Shown here: positions 8,840-17,990 of the stretch, piece after piece | Layout: every line of letters starts with the position of its first letter | Position numbering within the stretch: position 1 is the stretch's first letter | Source of the DNA: Pedobacter miscanthi | Lineage (GTDB): Bacteria; Bacteroidota; Bacteroidia; Sphingobacteriales; Sphingobacteriaceae | NCBI RefSeq assembly: GCF_003315595.1 | Contig: NZ_QNQU01000008.1 | Location: forward strand, 183,418-247,417 | DNA length: 64,000 bases | Direction: 5' to 3' | Position numbers and translations under genes: made by a program | Notes under the pieces: model-generated | The model's input: the letters and a program-made list of their open reading frames with translations, nothing else | Told to the model about the DNA's origin: nothing | The model's database searches: none

Positions 8840-9296
8840 ATTTAGTAAAAATTATTGGTGGAATAAAATTTTAGCACTGATTAATACCGTGTAAACTTTC
8901 TGCATTTTGCGAACCAATAAACCAATGGCCAATGACTAATGAACTTTTTAGCCACGGACTCACTGATTTACACGGAGAAACACAACCATTCTGTGATCCT
9001 GAACACAATGAAGAATCTTTTTTCTTATATGAGCCTTACATGCCTTATATGGTCAACAAAAAACAATTGTTTTAATATTGTAGCCAAATGTGAATCGCAT
9101 AAAGTTTACTGTAAATAAAAACGATAAAATCTTAATTGATAATAGATTTCTCGGCTGCGTTGCACTTCGCTCGAAATGACGATCTCTGGCAGTCGAAATG
9201 ACGAGGTGGTAGAAGAAATGATGAAACGATAAAAAACGATTACCTATATTTTTTGTTATCTTAAATCGATATCAGAAGCGAAAACACATTTTTTAC
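8840..9296. other. 457-bp spacer with dispersed repeats, no gene
   Basis: Holds fragments of two repeat styles: TTTTTAGCCACGGACTCACTGATTTACACGG-type text near 8945 (compare 7200-7440 and 41650) and a TCGAAATGACG-containing element at 9141-9203. No open frame with recognisable content and no clear terminator. It separates the divergent DUF763 and phosphoesterase genes, so promoters for both must lie inside. Confidence 0.5.
9141..9203. repeat. dispersed TCGAAATGACG repeat
   Basis: Contains ATAGATTTCTCGGCTGCG, TTCGCTCGAAATGACG and a second GTCGAAATGACG. It belongs to the same family as the elements at 23611, 44067 and 60741, whose common text is CGTCATTTCGA(C/G)CGNAGC...GAGAGATCTA or its reverse complement. 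Confidence 0.6.
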
Positions 9297-10400
9297 ATGC
9301 GCAAATTCTTACAACGTTTACTCAGTGCCTGGATTATCCGCATGTCGAATAAGTATAATTCCAGTCCAGATCGTAAACGCATTCATGATGCTTTAAGCAA
9401 ACTATATACAACCATTAATAACGAACCGGGCAAACGTGGCCTGATTTTCGAAATTACGGATGCCGATAAATTTATAATCCTGTCTGACCAGCATAAGGGT
9501 GCACGCGATTTTGCCGATGATTTCTCTTTAGCCGAAAAAAATTACCTGAAAGCACTCGATCACTATCATCAACACCACTTTCATTATATTAATTTAGGCG
9601 ATAGTGAAGAGCTCTGGGAGAATTTATTGGAATCGGTTATTAAACACAATAAAGATACGTTCGAAGCAGAAAAGGCTTTTATCCCTGAAAACCGCTTTAC
9701 CAAAATATTCGGAAACCATGATCTTTACTGGGACAATGATCCTTTAGCGGGCTTTAACCTCAACAGGATTTATGGAAAAAAAATATCCATTTATGAAGGC
9801 GCTATTCTTAGGATGCCGACCGCAGCGGGAAAACTCGATATTTTTCTCACCCACGGCCATCAGGGTGATTTACAGAGCGATGGAAACTGGTTTAGCAAAT
9901 GGTTCGTAAGTACGGTATGGGCACCTTTACAGGCTTACTTGCAGATTAACCCTAATACACCGGCTTACGATAACCAGCTTAAAACCGTGCATAATACCAT
10001 GATGTATAGCTGGGTAGCGGAGCAGCAAAATATGGCTCTGATCACCGGACATACCCACCAGCCGGTTTTTGCTTCTTTAACACATCTGGAAAGGATTTAT
10101 GTAAAACTGAAACAAGCTAAAAAAGTGAAGAATGAAAAAGATATTGCTTCATTAAACGACGAACTGCATAAGCGGATTAAAGAAGGAGATAAGCCACCGC
10201 GCCTGGGCAAATATAAACCCTGGTACTTTAACAGCGGATGTTGTTGTTTTAGCGATGGTGATATTACCGGTATTGAAATTGAAAATGGTTTGATCAGGTT
10301 AATTAAATGGTCGTGCCATAGCACTGATTTACCTGAAAGAATAGTGCTGGAAGAAATGAAATTAATCGATTTGTCAGATTCTAAACTATTTAATGGGTAG
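9297..10400 (+). CDS. metallophosphoesterase (calcineurin-like)
   Basis: 367-aa protein with all five calcineurin-like motifs in order: LSDQHKG (D64, H66), INLGDSEELWE (D102), FGNHDLYWD (N140, H141), LTHGHQGD (H186, H188) and ITGHTHQP (H252, H254). These bind a two-metal centre that hydrolyses phosphomono- or diesters; the substrate is not predictable. No signal peptide or membrane segment is evident, so it is probably cytoplasmic. The first ATG (9297) gives an Arg/Leu-rich leader; ATG 9342 (MSNKYNSS) is an alternative start. The 3' end overlaps the convergent histidine kinase gene by 15 bp (10386-10400). Confidence 0.88.
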   Translation: MRKFLQRLLSAWIIRMSNKYNSSPDRKRIHDALSKLYTTINNEPGKRGLIFEITDADKFIILSDQHKGARDFADDFSLAEKNYLKALDHYHQHHFHYINLGDSEELWENLLESVIKHNKDTFEAEKAFIPENRFTKIFGNHDLYWDNDPLAGFNLNRIYGKKISIYEGAILRMPTAAGKLDIFLTHGHQGDLQSDGNWFSKWFVSTVWAPLQAYLQINPNTPAYDNQLKTVHNTMMYSWVAEQQNMALITGHTHQPVFASLTHLERIYVKLKQAKKVKNEKDIASLNDELHKRIKEGDKPPRLGKYKPWYFNSGCCCFSDGDITGIEIENGLIRLIKWSCHSTDLPERIVLEEMKLIDLSDSKLFNG

Positions 10401-11468
10401 CGATACAAAAAAAGTAGTCCCTGAATTTTTGCCATCACTTTCTACCCATAATTTCCCTTTATGGATATCAACCAGTGCATTTGCGGTAATCAAGCCCAAA
10501 CCATAATTATTTTCGTGGTTGGTTGCTGAGGTGCTTAAACGCGGGAATTTCAGAAAAATTTTATCCAGGTCATCTTCTGTTAACCCTACACCCTGATCTT
10601 TTATCACAATCGTGATCTCATTTTCGGCTATCTGGTTTGATATCCTGATTTCTTTACCAATTGGAGAAAACTTGATGGCATTATCGATCAGTTGAGTAAA
10701 AAGCAGGGTTAATTTATCCCGGTCTCCAAAAATCTCCGCAGGATGTTCGATTTCAATTAAAATGTTTTGTTTTTTGCCTTTAACAATTAGATTCAGGCTA
10801 TTTTTAACCTCTTCAAGCAGGCTTTTAAGATCTACTTTTTCTTTTTTAGGTTTAAATGAGTGTGTTTCTTTTCTTGCATTGGTTAATAAGCCATTTAGGT
10901 TATCAATCATCCTTTTCGATTGTGTATTGATTTTTCCTGCAATTATTGCGGCTTTTTCATCAACACCCGGTATCCTGCTTAAAAGTTCTGATTGAAGCAA
11001 GATCGTAGTCATAGGGTTTTTAAGATCATGGATAAGCACATGTAAGCGATCTTCGTAAGCCCTGAAAGTTCTCCGGATCGCAATCCGCGATTCTAATTTT
11101 TCCATCACCACATCAGCCAGTAACTTTAACATGTTAAGCTGTTTTTCAGTTATTTCTTTGGCTTCATCACCGGCAACGTAAATCTCCCCAATGGTATAAC
11201 CATCAGGTGATATAACTGGTGCTTTGGCAAAAAATGCAGGTTGATGTGCTAATGACAGTGTTAAACCAATCTGCGACTTTACAAACATCCTATCGTTTGT
11301 ATGAAAATAAATACCCGCATTAGCGACATCAAAACTTGCTGCGGCCAGTTGTACAATCTGATCAAAAGCGCTTTCTGCCGGTGTATCTAAAATATCATAA
11401 TAGACCAGTTTTGCCGTTCGCAGGGTTTCGGTTTGATGATACTTACTTTCTGATTGATCTTGATGCAT
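10386..11468 (-). CDS. GAF-domain sensor histidine kinase
   Basis: 360-aa soluble kinase. A GAF-like sensor domain lies at about residues 20-125 (YDILDTPAESAFDQIV onward, typical of Bacteroidetes GAF kinases). HisKA follows with phospho-acceptor H147 in VLIHDLKNPMTT, then the HATPase with DNAIKFSPIGK (N box) and VIKDQGVGLTEDDL (G1), and a GLGLITANALVDIHKG G2 region. There is no receiver domain and no adjacent response regulator, so it is an orphan kinase in this neighbourhood. It is convergent with and slightly overlaps the phosphoesterase gene, and divergent from the GH130 gene with a 158-bp shared promoter region. The signal is unknown. Confidence 0.9.
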   Translation of the reverse strand: MHQDQSESKYHQTETLRTAKLVYYDILDTPAESAFDQIVQLAAASFDVANAGIYFHTNDRMFVKSQIGLTLSLAHQPAFFAKAPVISPDGYTIGEIYVAGDEAKEITEKQLNMLKLLADVVMEKLESRIAIRRTFRAYEDRLHVLIHDLKNPMTTILLQSELLSRIPGVDEKAAIIAGKINTQSKRMIDNLNGLLTNARKETHSFKPKKEKVDLKSLLEEVKNSLNLIVKGKKQNILIEIEHPAEIFGDRDKLTLLFTQLIDNAIKFSPIGKEIRISNQIAENEITIVIKDQGVGLTEDDLDKIFLKFPRLSTSATNHENNYGLGLITANALVDIHKGKLWVESDGKNSGTTFFVSLPIK

Positions 11469-11626
11469 TTGTTGCCTGATTAATTAATGGGTAATCACAA
11501 AGTTCTAAAGGTAAAGATTATGATGAATAGTGTAAATAATATAAACAATTATGTCGTAAATTCCGTTATTAAAGTTTGCAGCAAAATTGCGTATAGGCTT
11601 AAAATTACTATCAAAACAGCTTAAAA

Positions 11627-13093
11627 ATGAGATTATACATAGAGCGTAAACCAGTTAAAGTTAACCCGGATACGAAAAGAGTGATTGCCCGTTTTTTTTT
11701 CAACGGAGAGGAGAGAGCATTAGAAGTAATTAGGAAGGTTTTGGAGTTTTCGGACGATAAAGTATTTTCACTGGTATCGCCCATTTTGCAGGAATATTCA
11801 AAAAGGCACCGCAACATTACTAAAATTTTAATGCGCCACTGCAAAAAGTTAAAGAAACAGTTTATTGCATTGGGTACTGAATTTGAGGATATAGATGAGT
11901 ACACCCGGTTACTTATCGGGGCTTATTTTACGCATGAATATTCAATTGAATCAGCCGCTTTTTTTAATCCCAGCATAGTAGATGATCCCGACCAGACTGA
12001 TCTGGTAGAAGGAGAAAAACGTGTTATTATCAGCTTCAGGGCCGTGGGTGAGGGACATATTTCTTCTATCGTTTTCCGACGTGCTTTGATTGATAAAAAC
12101 AACAATATTCAGGTTTTGCCGGTTGGCAATTATGTAGATGAGGCCGAAGTGGTTAAAAACGCCATTTATGTGAAAAAACTATTTCTTAAAAAGGCGGCCT
12201 ACGCACAGATTGATCCTTCGGTATTGGAAGAGATTGAATCGAAACTGGACGATAAATTTGAATATACCAGTTTGAGTAACATCATTAAAGATTCTAAAAG
12301 TCTGCATAAAGAAAACCCTGCCAGATTGATTGAGTACGATAAAGTACTCTGGTTATCTGACACTTACCACACCATCAGTTTTTCTAAAGATACCGACATT
12401 TCAGACCGCGTAATTTTCCCGATTTCCGAATTTGAACGTAAAGGCATTGAAGATGCCCGTTTTGTGAAATTTGTTAAAGATGATGGTAAAGTATTGTATT
12501 ATGCCACTTACACTGCATTCGACGGTTCACTGATTATCCCTAAACTGGTACAAACAGAAGATTTTTATGAGTTTAAGGTGATCCCGCTTTATGGCGATGG
12601 CGCACAAAATAAAAACCTGGCGCTGTTTCCAAGGAAAATAAAGGGTAAATATGTAATGATGAGCAGGATAGATGGCTGGAACAATTACCTGATGTTTTCT
12701 GATAAAGTAAACGTTTGGGAAAACCCGATTCTTTTAAAACAGCCCCGTTATGATTGGGAACTGGTGCAGATCGGGAATTGTGGTTCTCCGATAGAAACAG
12801 ATAAAGGCTGGATTGTGATTACCCATGGTGTTGGCCCGATGCGCAGGTACTGTATTGGTGTAAGTTTATTAGATCTGGAAGATCCGAGTAAAGAAATAGG
12901 CCATTTAAAAGAACCCCTAATTATCCCAAATAATGATGAACGCGAAGGTTATGTGCCCAATGTGGTATATTCCTGCGGATCAATCATCAGCAATGGCGAA
13001 TTGATTATTCCTTACGGATTATCTGATTACAGTTCGTCGTTTGCAACTGTGAATTTAGAATTGCTGCTAAACAAATTGCTAGAGAATAATTAA
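11627..13093 (+). CDS. glycoside hydrolase family 130 protein (beta-mannoside phosphorylase/hydrolase-like)
   Basis: 488 aa, longer than the 300-350 aa core of GH130 because of a helical N-terminal extension of about 90 residues. Core family features are present: YATYTAFDGS (Asp at residue 299), SRIDGWNNYLMFSD, GNCGSPIETDKGW, ITHGVGPMRRYCIG, SLLDLEDP and GYVPNVVYSCG. GH130 enzymes phosphorolyse or hydrolyse beta-mannosidic bonds (Man-Glc, Man-GlcNAc, beta-1,2-mannan). Which reaction applies cannot be read here. No signal peptide, so cytoplasmic. The convergent neighbour is a glycosyltransferase with a glycosidase-like domain, and similar pairs occur elsewhere in Bacteroidetes, suggesting a shared oligosaccharide (inference). 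Confidence 0.85.
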   Translation: MRLYIERKPVKVNPDTKRVIARFFFNGEERALEVIRKVLEFSDDKVFSLVSPILQEYSKRHRNITKILMRHCKKLKKQFIALGTEFEDIDEYTRLLIGAYFTHEYSIESAAFFNPSIVDDPDQTDLVEGEKRVIISFRAVGEGHISSIVFRRALIDKNNNIQVLPVGNYVDEAEVVKNAIYVKKLFLKKAAYAQIDPSVLEEIESKLDDKFEYTSLSNIIKDSKSLHKENPARLIEYDKVLWLSDTYHTISFSKDTDISDRVIFPISEFERKGIEDARFVKFVKDDGKVLYYATYTAFDGSLIIPKLVQTEDFYEFKVIPLYGDGAQNKNLALFPRKIKGKYVMMSRIDGWNNYLMFSDKVNVWENPILLKQPRYDWELVQIGNCGSPIETDKGWIVITHGVGPMRRYCIGVSLLDLEDPSKEIGHLKEPLIIPNNDEREGYVPNVVYSCGSIISNGELIIPYGLSDYSSSFATVNLELLLNKLLENN

Positions 13094-13099
13094 AAAATA

Positions 13100-13205
13100 G
13101 TCCTCGTTTGCAACGAGGATTTATGAGGTTTGCATTTTAATGCAATTATAGAATAAGGGGCGATAAAATCACCCTTTCTCACTTATCCTCGTTACAAACG
13201 AGGAC
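13100..13205. repeat. REPIN-like inverted pair of palindromes
   Basis: Two 20-mers, each palindromic itself, face each other: GTCCTCGTTTGCAACGAGGA at 13100-13119 and TCCTCGTTACAAACGAGGAC at 13186-13205, which match as reverse complements at 19 of 20 positions. Between them is a further short dyad (TTTGCATTTTAATGCAA, near 13130). This is the geometry of REP doublets mobilised by RAYT transposases; no RAYT gene is in the window. Confidence 0.6.
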
Positions 13206-13309
13206 AATATCAACCTTCCTGGTCTTAGCGTCTCGTTAATACTTAAATAAAGTTTATTGTTATTTAGGTCGTAGCGAGATGCTACAACCAGAAGAGACTA
13301 GCAAAAAAA

Positions 13310-13335
13310 GATCCTGAAATAAATTCAGGATGACG
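13310..13335. repeat. dispersed CCTGAA...TTCAGGATGACG repeat
   Basis: A hairpin CCTGAAATAAATTCAGG followed by ATGACG. Related copies are at 30374-30450 (starting CGTCACCCTGAA) and 60849-60875 (ATTCTGAAACAAGTTCAGAATGACG). Confidence 0.6.
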
Positions 13336-13357
13336 TATTGAATTGACAAACGATAAG

Positions 13358-13394
13358 AAAAACCTCGCAGGTTTTTAAAACCTGCGAGGTTTTT
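13358..13394. terminator. terminator made of AACCTCGCAGGTTTT palindrome
   Basis: An almost perfect dyad (AAAAACCTCGCAGGTTTT, then its complement) with T and A tracts on both sides. The same palindrome occurs at 47527-47560. It lies between the convergent GH130 and glycosyltransferase genes. The same sequence may be a mobile REP-like unit re-used as a terminator. Confidence 0.65.
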
Positions 13395-13402
13395 ATTTAC
13401 AA

Positions 13403-13435
13403 AAAGAGCCAGCTCATTTCTGAACTGGCTTTCTT
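13403..13435. terminator. bidirectional terminator ahead of glycosyltransferase 3' end
   Basis: AAAGAGCCAG and CTGGCTTTCTT flank a 12-nt loop; T-rich on the plus side and A-rich upstream, so it can serve the minus-strand glycosyltransferase gene that ends at 13454. Confidence 0.65.
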
Positions 13436-13453
13436 ATTAAGAATATTATAATG

Positions 13454-15724
13454 CTAACTATATTTATCGGCTTCCACTAAGGGGGAAGACAGTGTTTCGT
13501 ATTCTGCTTCTGCAGCTTTTAGAATAGCTAAGTGCGAGATAAAATATGCCAATGTACTTTCTGCACCCTGGTTTCTGTTTACGCTGTTAAACTGTAATCC
13601 ATCGGCACAACCATGTGTTTCAAAATCATATAGTGGAATGTGCAGACTATTTTTACCCAGAAACCATTGATAACTAATGTGCATTAAATTAAGGTACTGA
13701 TCATCTTTAGTAATTTCAAAAGCTTTGGCATACAATAAAACCATAGCCATTGTTTCTAAAGCCTGCTGATCGTAAATCGGATTCTTACCATGTTTTTTCA
13801 TCCAGCCTGCATTTCCAACAGGGTTCAGGTAGCCGTTTTCGAAAGAAAAACTATTTAAAAAGGCAATGCTTTCCATTGCAATTTTATAAGATGTCGTATT
13901 TCCGGTGGCCTCATAATGATGGAGCAAGGCCAAAGGCAATATTGCATTATCATACGTTAAAATATCCTCAAACCAATGCCAGTCGCCATCTTTGTTATCT
14001 TTATAGGATGCAATGAGTGAGCCGGCCAGGTTGTTAATTTCTTTGATAATTAATTCATCGCCCGGGTGTGCGCTTAAATAATATGCCAGGCCAATAATGG
14101 TATTTGCTTTACCTCTGATGTAGTTTAAGGCACCAAAATGCGGAATAGAATGTGAGAATAATTCTTTACCAAATTCCCGGTATGAATTATTGGGCCCGCT
14201 GGATATGAGATAACCCAATGACCATATTGTACGGCCAAATGAATCCTCTGAGCCTACTTCGTCCAGGTAATTACGGTTAAAACTTAAAAAGTTCCTGAAA
14301 TTTCCATTATCAGTTTGCATATACTGGATAAAACTCAGGTAAACCGGCATAAATTTTAATGCTTTAGGGTTTTCGCCCTGCTCTGTAGCCATTAAAGCCA
14401 TAATCAAAGCCCTGGCGTTATCATCTATACAATAACCTTCTTTTAAATTCGGGATACCGAATCTGGCATGTTGTATAATTCCTGTATCATCCGTTAATAA
14501 AGCAATATGGTTGAGGTTAAGGACAGGCATGGCTTCCACATCTATAATAGGAGGCGTAATCCTTTCTACTTTTTTACCTGTTGCAATGGCTTCGTTTAAT
14601 ACGTTAAGATAAACGGTACCAATAGCAGGCCAGCGAAGGTTTAAACCATATTCGTAGGCATTTTGTCTAAGTTTTTGATACTTATCCTTATCGCTCAACA
14701 ATTCGTTTACAATGCCAGCCAATTGTGTATCATTCTTAAAGTCGAACAGTTTTCCCCTGTTATCGGCCAACAATTCCTGTGCGTGCCAGTAAGGGGTAGA
14801 AACTACTGCTGCACCTGCGCCAATGGCGTACGATAATGTGCCGCTGGTAATTTGTGCTTCATTTAAATAAGGTGTAATGTAAACGGTGCAGGCTGTTAAA
14901 TACTGATGAAGTTCTTGTTCTGAAACAAATTTATTAACGAAAGCAATATTATTTTCTACGCCTAAATCTTTGGCTAAAGCTTTTAAGCTATCGCGGTATT
15001 CTTCTCCGTTATGTTTCACCACCCCCGGATGGGTATTGCCCAAAATCACATATAGAACATCGGGGTGTTCTGCAACAATTGCAGGTAAAGCCTTAATTAC
15101 GGTCTCTAAGCCTTTATTACGGCTAATCAGGCCGAAAGTAAACAGTACTTTACGGTTTTTAAAAAGTTCACTTTGTGCAATTTCATTATCAGGGATAGGT
15201 TCCAGGTCTGGCACACCATGTTCAATCAATTTGATGGATGCCTTTGGAATCTGATAAATGCTGGTTAAAAACATGACTGCTTTTTTGCTCATCACCACAA
15301 TTTTAGAAGATTTAACTGCAATCTCTTTAATAATGGTTTGCTGCATAAAATTTGGTTCCTTCAAAACCGTATGTAAAATAGTAATGAAAGGTTTTTTTAA
15401 CCTGTTGATCAGCGATAATAAAAATACACCGCTGTTGCCGCCATAAATGCCGAATTCGTGTTCGATGATGCAGCTATCTACATCACTGTTATTGATAAAA
15501 TCTGCAGCTTCGATATAATCCTGCTGATTTTGCTGGCGAATAATAAATTTCACTTCTTTTGGATAATCATGCTCTTTCACATCGTCCGATTCGTTTAAAG
15601 CAACCACAAAACTGCTTTCAGAATGATAATTGGGATCTAAACTTAATGCATTAACCAGGTTATGGTTAAAAGTAGCCAGTCCGCATTCGCGTGGGGGATA
15701 GGTAGATATATAGGCTATTTTCAT
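13454..15724 (-). CDS. GT4 glycosyltransferase fused to an (alpha/alpha) toroid glycosidase-like domain
   Basis: 756-aa two-domain protein. Residues about 1-385 form a GT-B glycosyltransferase of family 4: TYPPRECGLATFNHN at the start, HEFGIYGGNSGVF, LFTFGLISRNKGLETVIKAL, and a donor-site segment AQITSGTLSYAIGAGAAVVSTPYWHA. Residues about 400-745 are all-helical, resembling six-hairpin glycosidases: DDNARALIMAL, ESRGRT-like SEDSFGRTIWSLGY, DGDWHWFEDILTYDNAILPLALL. Its convergent neighbour encodes a GH130 enzyme, and the transferase start TYPPRECGIATF is common to a Bacteroidetes group annotated as mannosyltransferases. The substrate is unknown. The fusion suggests synthesis coupled to trimming, or use of the helical domain for glycan binding (inference). 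The gene is full length. Confidence 0.85.
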   Translation of the reverse strand: MKIAYISTYPPRECGLATFNHNLVNALSLDPNYHSESSFVVALNESDDVKEHDYPKEVKFIIRQQNQQDYIEAADFINNSDVDSCIIEHEFGIYGGNSGVFLLSLINRLKKPFITILHTVLKEPNFMQQTIIKEIAVKSSKIVVMSKKAVMFLTSIYQIPKASIKLIEHGVPDLEPIPDNEIAQSELFKNRKVLFTFGLISRNKGLETVIKALPAIVAEHPDVLYVILGNTHPGVVKHNGEEYRDSLKALAKDLGVENNIAFVNKFVSEQELHQYLTACTVYITPYLNEAQITSGTLSYAIGAGAAVVSTPYWHAQELLADNRGKLFDFKNDTQLAGIVNELLSDKDKYQKLRQNAYEYGLNLRWPAIGTVYLNVLNEAIATGKKVERITPPIIDVEAMPVLNLNHIALLTDDTGIIQHARFGIPNLKEGYCIDDNARALIMALMATEQGENPKALKFMPVYLSFIQYMQTDNGNFRNFLSFNRNYLDEVGSEDSFGRTIWSLGYLISSGPNNSYREFGKELFSHSIPHFGALNYIRGKANTIIGLAYYLSAHPGDELIIKEINNLAGSLIASYKDNKDGDWHWFEDILTYDNAILPLALLHHYEATGNTTSYKIAMESIAFLNSFSFENGYLNPVGNAGWMKKHGKNPIYDQQALETMAMVLLYAKAFEITKDDQYLNLMHISYQWFLGKNSLHIPLYDFETHGCADGLQFNSVNRNQGAESTLAYFISHLAILKAAEAEYETLSSPLVEADKYS

Positions 15725-15849
15725 ATTTCAAATAAGGTTGATATTAGAATAACATTATATATCTTAAATAGTTTCCAATTTGATGCATTTGACACGGATA
15801 AAGCCAAAACAATCTTTTTCAGTGCTTGTTAGTAATTAAATATTTAACG

Positions 15850-16620
15850 ATGAGATCAATATGGAAAGGTGCTATCGGATTCGGTTTGGTAAACATTCCG
15901 GTTAAGCTGTTTTCGGGGGTGCAAAACAGTAACCTCGATTTGGATATGCTCGATGAACGCGATCATGCTAAAATTAAGTTTTTACGGGTAAACGAAAATA
16001 CCCATAAAGAAGTGCCTTACGAAAAGATAGTAAAAGGCTATTTTTTAAAGGATAAATACATTGTATTGGATAAGCACGACTTTGAAGAAGCTGCACCCGA
16101 AAAAACAAAAATTATCGAACTCGAGAATTTTGTCGACCTTAAAGAGATCAATCCAATTTATTATGAAACCTCTTATTATACTGAACCCGAAAAACAAGGC
16201 AAAAAAGCTTATGGTTTATTGTTGAAGGCATTAGAAAAATCAGGAAAAGCGGGCATAGCACGTTTTGTATTAAGGAATACCGAAAATCTTTGTGTAATTC
16301 ACCCGATGGAACATGTAATCGTAATTACCAAAATCAGATTTGAGCAGGAGATCAGGAGTTTGTCCGAAATCAACAAAATTGATGATATTACTATCAGCAA
16401 AAAAGAAATGGATGTTGGTTTGGCCTTAATTAAACAATATAGTTCAAAATTTGATTTAAGTGCGTTTAAAGACGATTACAGCAACGAATTATTAAAAATT
16501 ATTCGTGCAAAAGCAAAAGGTAAGCGCGCAACCGTTAAAAAGATGAAACCTCAAAAAGCATCTAGCGATGATCTTTACGATCAATTGATGCAGAGCCTGG
16601 GATCTAAAAAAGGGGCTTAG
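15850..16620 (+). CDS. ku: Ku protein (bacterial non-homologous end joining)
   Basis: 256-aa DNA-end-binding homodimer of bacterial NHEJ. The ATG at 15850 begins MRSIWKGAIGFGLVNIPVKL, the canonical start; an upstream TTG at 15826 would add eight residues and is not needed. Conserved blocks include LRVNENTHKEVPYEKIVKGY, YYTEPEKQGKKAYGLL and KSGKAGIARFVLR, and the C-terminus is Lys-rich as usual (KGKRATVKKMKPQKA). Its usual partner, the LigD ligase/polymerase, is not in the window, so NHEJ competence depends on a distant gene. A strong convergent terminator follows at 16691. Confidence 0.95.
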   Translation: MRSIWKGAIGFGLVNIPVKLFSGVQNSNLDLDMLDERDHAKIKFLRVNENTHKEVPYEKIVKGYFLKDKYIVLDKHDFEEAAPEKTKIIELENFVDLKEINPIYYETSYYTEPEKQGKKAYGLLLKALEKSGKAGIARFVLRNTENLCVIHPMEHVIVITKIRFEQEIRSLSEINKIDDITISKKEMDVGLALIKQYSSKFDLSAFKDDYSNELLKIIRAKAKGKRATVKKMKPQKASSDDLYDQLMQSLGSKKGA

Positions 16621-16690
16621 AACAGTTTGCAGTAATAAGTTTTTTAGTTTGGCAATTGCCCTTTAAACGCCTAGCGCCAAACGCTAAACA

Positions 16691-16724
16691 AAACGAACTG
16701 GAGCGAAACCGCTCCAGTTCGTTT
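16691..16724. terminator. bidirectional terminator between ku and the esterase gene
   Basis: A perfect 14-bp stem, AAACGAACTGGAGC (16691-16704) with GCTCCAGTTCGTTT (16711-16724), six-base loop, AT-rich flanks; located two bases before the stop of the minus-strand esterase. Confidence 0.85.
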
Positions 16725-16726
16725 CC

Positions 16727-17845
16727 TTACTTAAAAGCGGCTTTTAACTGGTCAGCAGCATAAGCCTGTGCAGCTTTAGCCTCAGGTACTATAATAGCCA
16801 TTCCGAAGAATTCGTGTGTTACACCCTCATAATTTTTACTATCCACTTTAACACCGGATGCTTTTAATTTATCAGCAAGCATTACGCCATCATCGTGCAG
16901 GGGATCAATTTCTGCTGTAATAATGGTAGTTGGTGGTAAACCTTTTAAATTGGCATTAACCAGCGATATTTTTGGGTTCTGTGCTTCAATCATCGTGTTC
17001 AGGTATTTTTCAGTAAACCAGCCCATCATTGCTTTATTTAGAGGTTTTGCCTTTTCGTAAGCTTTATACGATTCGGTATCCATATTCGATTGTGATATCG
17101 GATAAACCAGCACCTGGTGCACAGGAACCATAATATGTTTGTCCCTGGCCATGATGGAAACATTGGCAGCTAAATTTCCACCCGCACTTTCGCCAACTAC
17201 AGCAATTTTTGCAGGATCGGCTTTTAAGTCGACAGCATTTTTTACTGCCCATTCATAAGCTGCAAAAGCATCGTTATGTGCCGTTGGAAATTTATTTTCC
17301 GGGGCTAAACGGTAGGCAACCGAAACCACAATCGCACCAACCTGCTCAGCCAAAGCCTGGGCTGATGCGTTATATACGTCCAGATTGGCAATTACGAAAC
17401 CGCCGCCATGATAATATACTATTAAAGGATATGGTCCGCTTCCTTCTTTAGGTGTATAAATCCGCAAGTGGATTTTTGCCCCTTTAACATCAATGTCTTT
17501 ACCCATTGTATCAACTTTGGGTGTTGGTATGGTAATATTATTCTGTTTTACCAGGTCCATCACCGCATCGGTAGGGGTATGGTTTTTCCGGGAGTCGGTA
17601 GCGCTCAGCGTTTCAATGGGTTTATCGCCATAACTTGCTAATTTTTCAATTACCGTTTGCATTTCCGGTTTGATGGTTTTGCCCCAATCCGGTGCCGGAC
17701 CAGCAGGTTTTAATCCTGCCGATGCTGTAGAATCAATTATGGTCGAATCTGTTGTCGTTGTTGTTTTCGTGCCTCCTGTACAGGCCGAGAGCGAAACTGC
17801 TACGCCACAAACCAGTGCGCTAAGTTTTAATAAATTGGTTTTCAT
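16727..17845 (-). CDS. lipoprotein alpha/beta hydrolase (HSL-type esterase)
   Basis: 372-aa lipoprotein with a lipobox LSAC (C22) followed by a Thr/Ser-rich linker to about residue 45, then an alpha/beta hydrolase of the hormone-sensitive-lipase group. The oxyanion motif is YYHGGGF (146-150), the nucleophile is S220 in GESAGGNLA, and a later Asp in AEIDPLHDDG plus the His in VTHEFFG complete the triad. The family cleaves short-chain esters, acetylated sugars or drugs; the natural substrate is not predictable. Expected location is the periplasm, anchored in the inner or outer membrane. It has its own transcription unit, divergent from the STAS gene at 17991. Confidence 0.9.
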   Translation of the reverse strand: MKTNLLKLSALVCGVAVSLSACTGGTKTTTTTDSTIIDSTASAGLKPAGPAPDWGKTIKPEMQTVIEKLASYGDKPIETLSATDSRKNHTPTDAVMDLVKQNNITIPTPKVDTMGKDIDVKGAKIHLRIYTPKEGSGPYPLIVYYHGGGFVIANLDVYNASAQALAEQVGAIVVSVAYRLAPENKFPTAHNDAFAAYEWAVKNAVDLKADPAKIAVVGESAGGNLAANVSIMARDKHIMVPVHQVLVYPISQSNMDTESYKAYEKAKPLNKAMMGWFTEKYLNTMIEAQNPKISLVNANLKGLPPTTIITAEIDPLHDDGVMLADKLKASGVKVDSKNYEGVTHEFFGMAIIVPEAKAAQAYAADQLKAAFK

Positions 17846-17990
17846 AGGGTTGTTTTTATGTTTTTATTGAATATGTTTTTATAACACTATCAGGCAGATA
17901 AGAGTTTGATCAGGCTTACAACTTTTCAGAATTTACCTAAGGAGCAAACATCTTGAGGAATTAACGTGTTCTTATATAAACTCAAGAGAT

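Noticed and set aside
16727..17845. Plus- and minus-strand frames inside the esterase gene (17064, 17209, 17670)
   Set aside because: All are shadows of the secure esterase frame with its HGGGF and GESAGG motifs.
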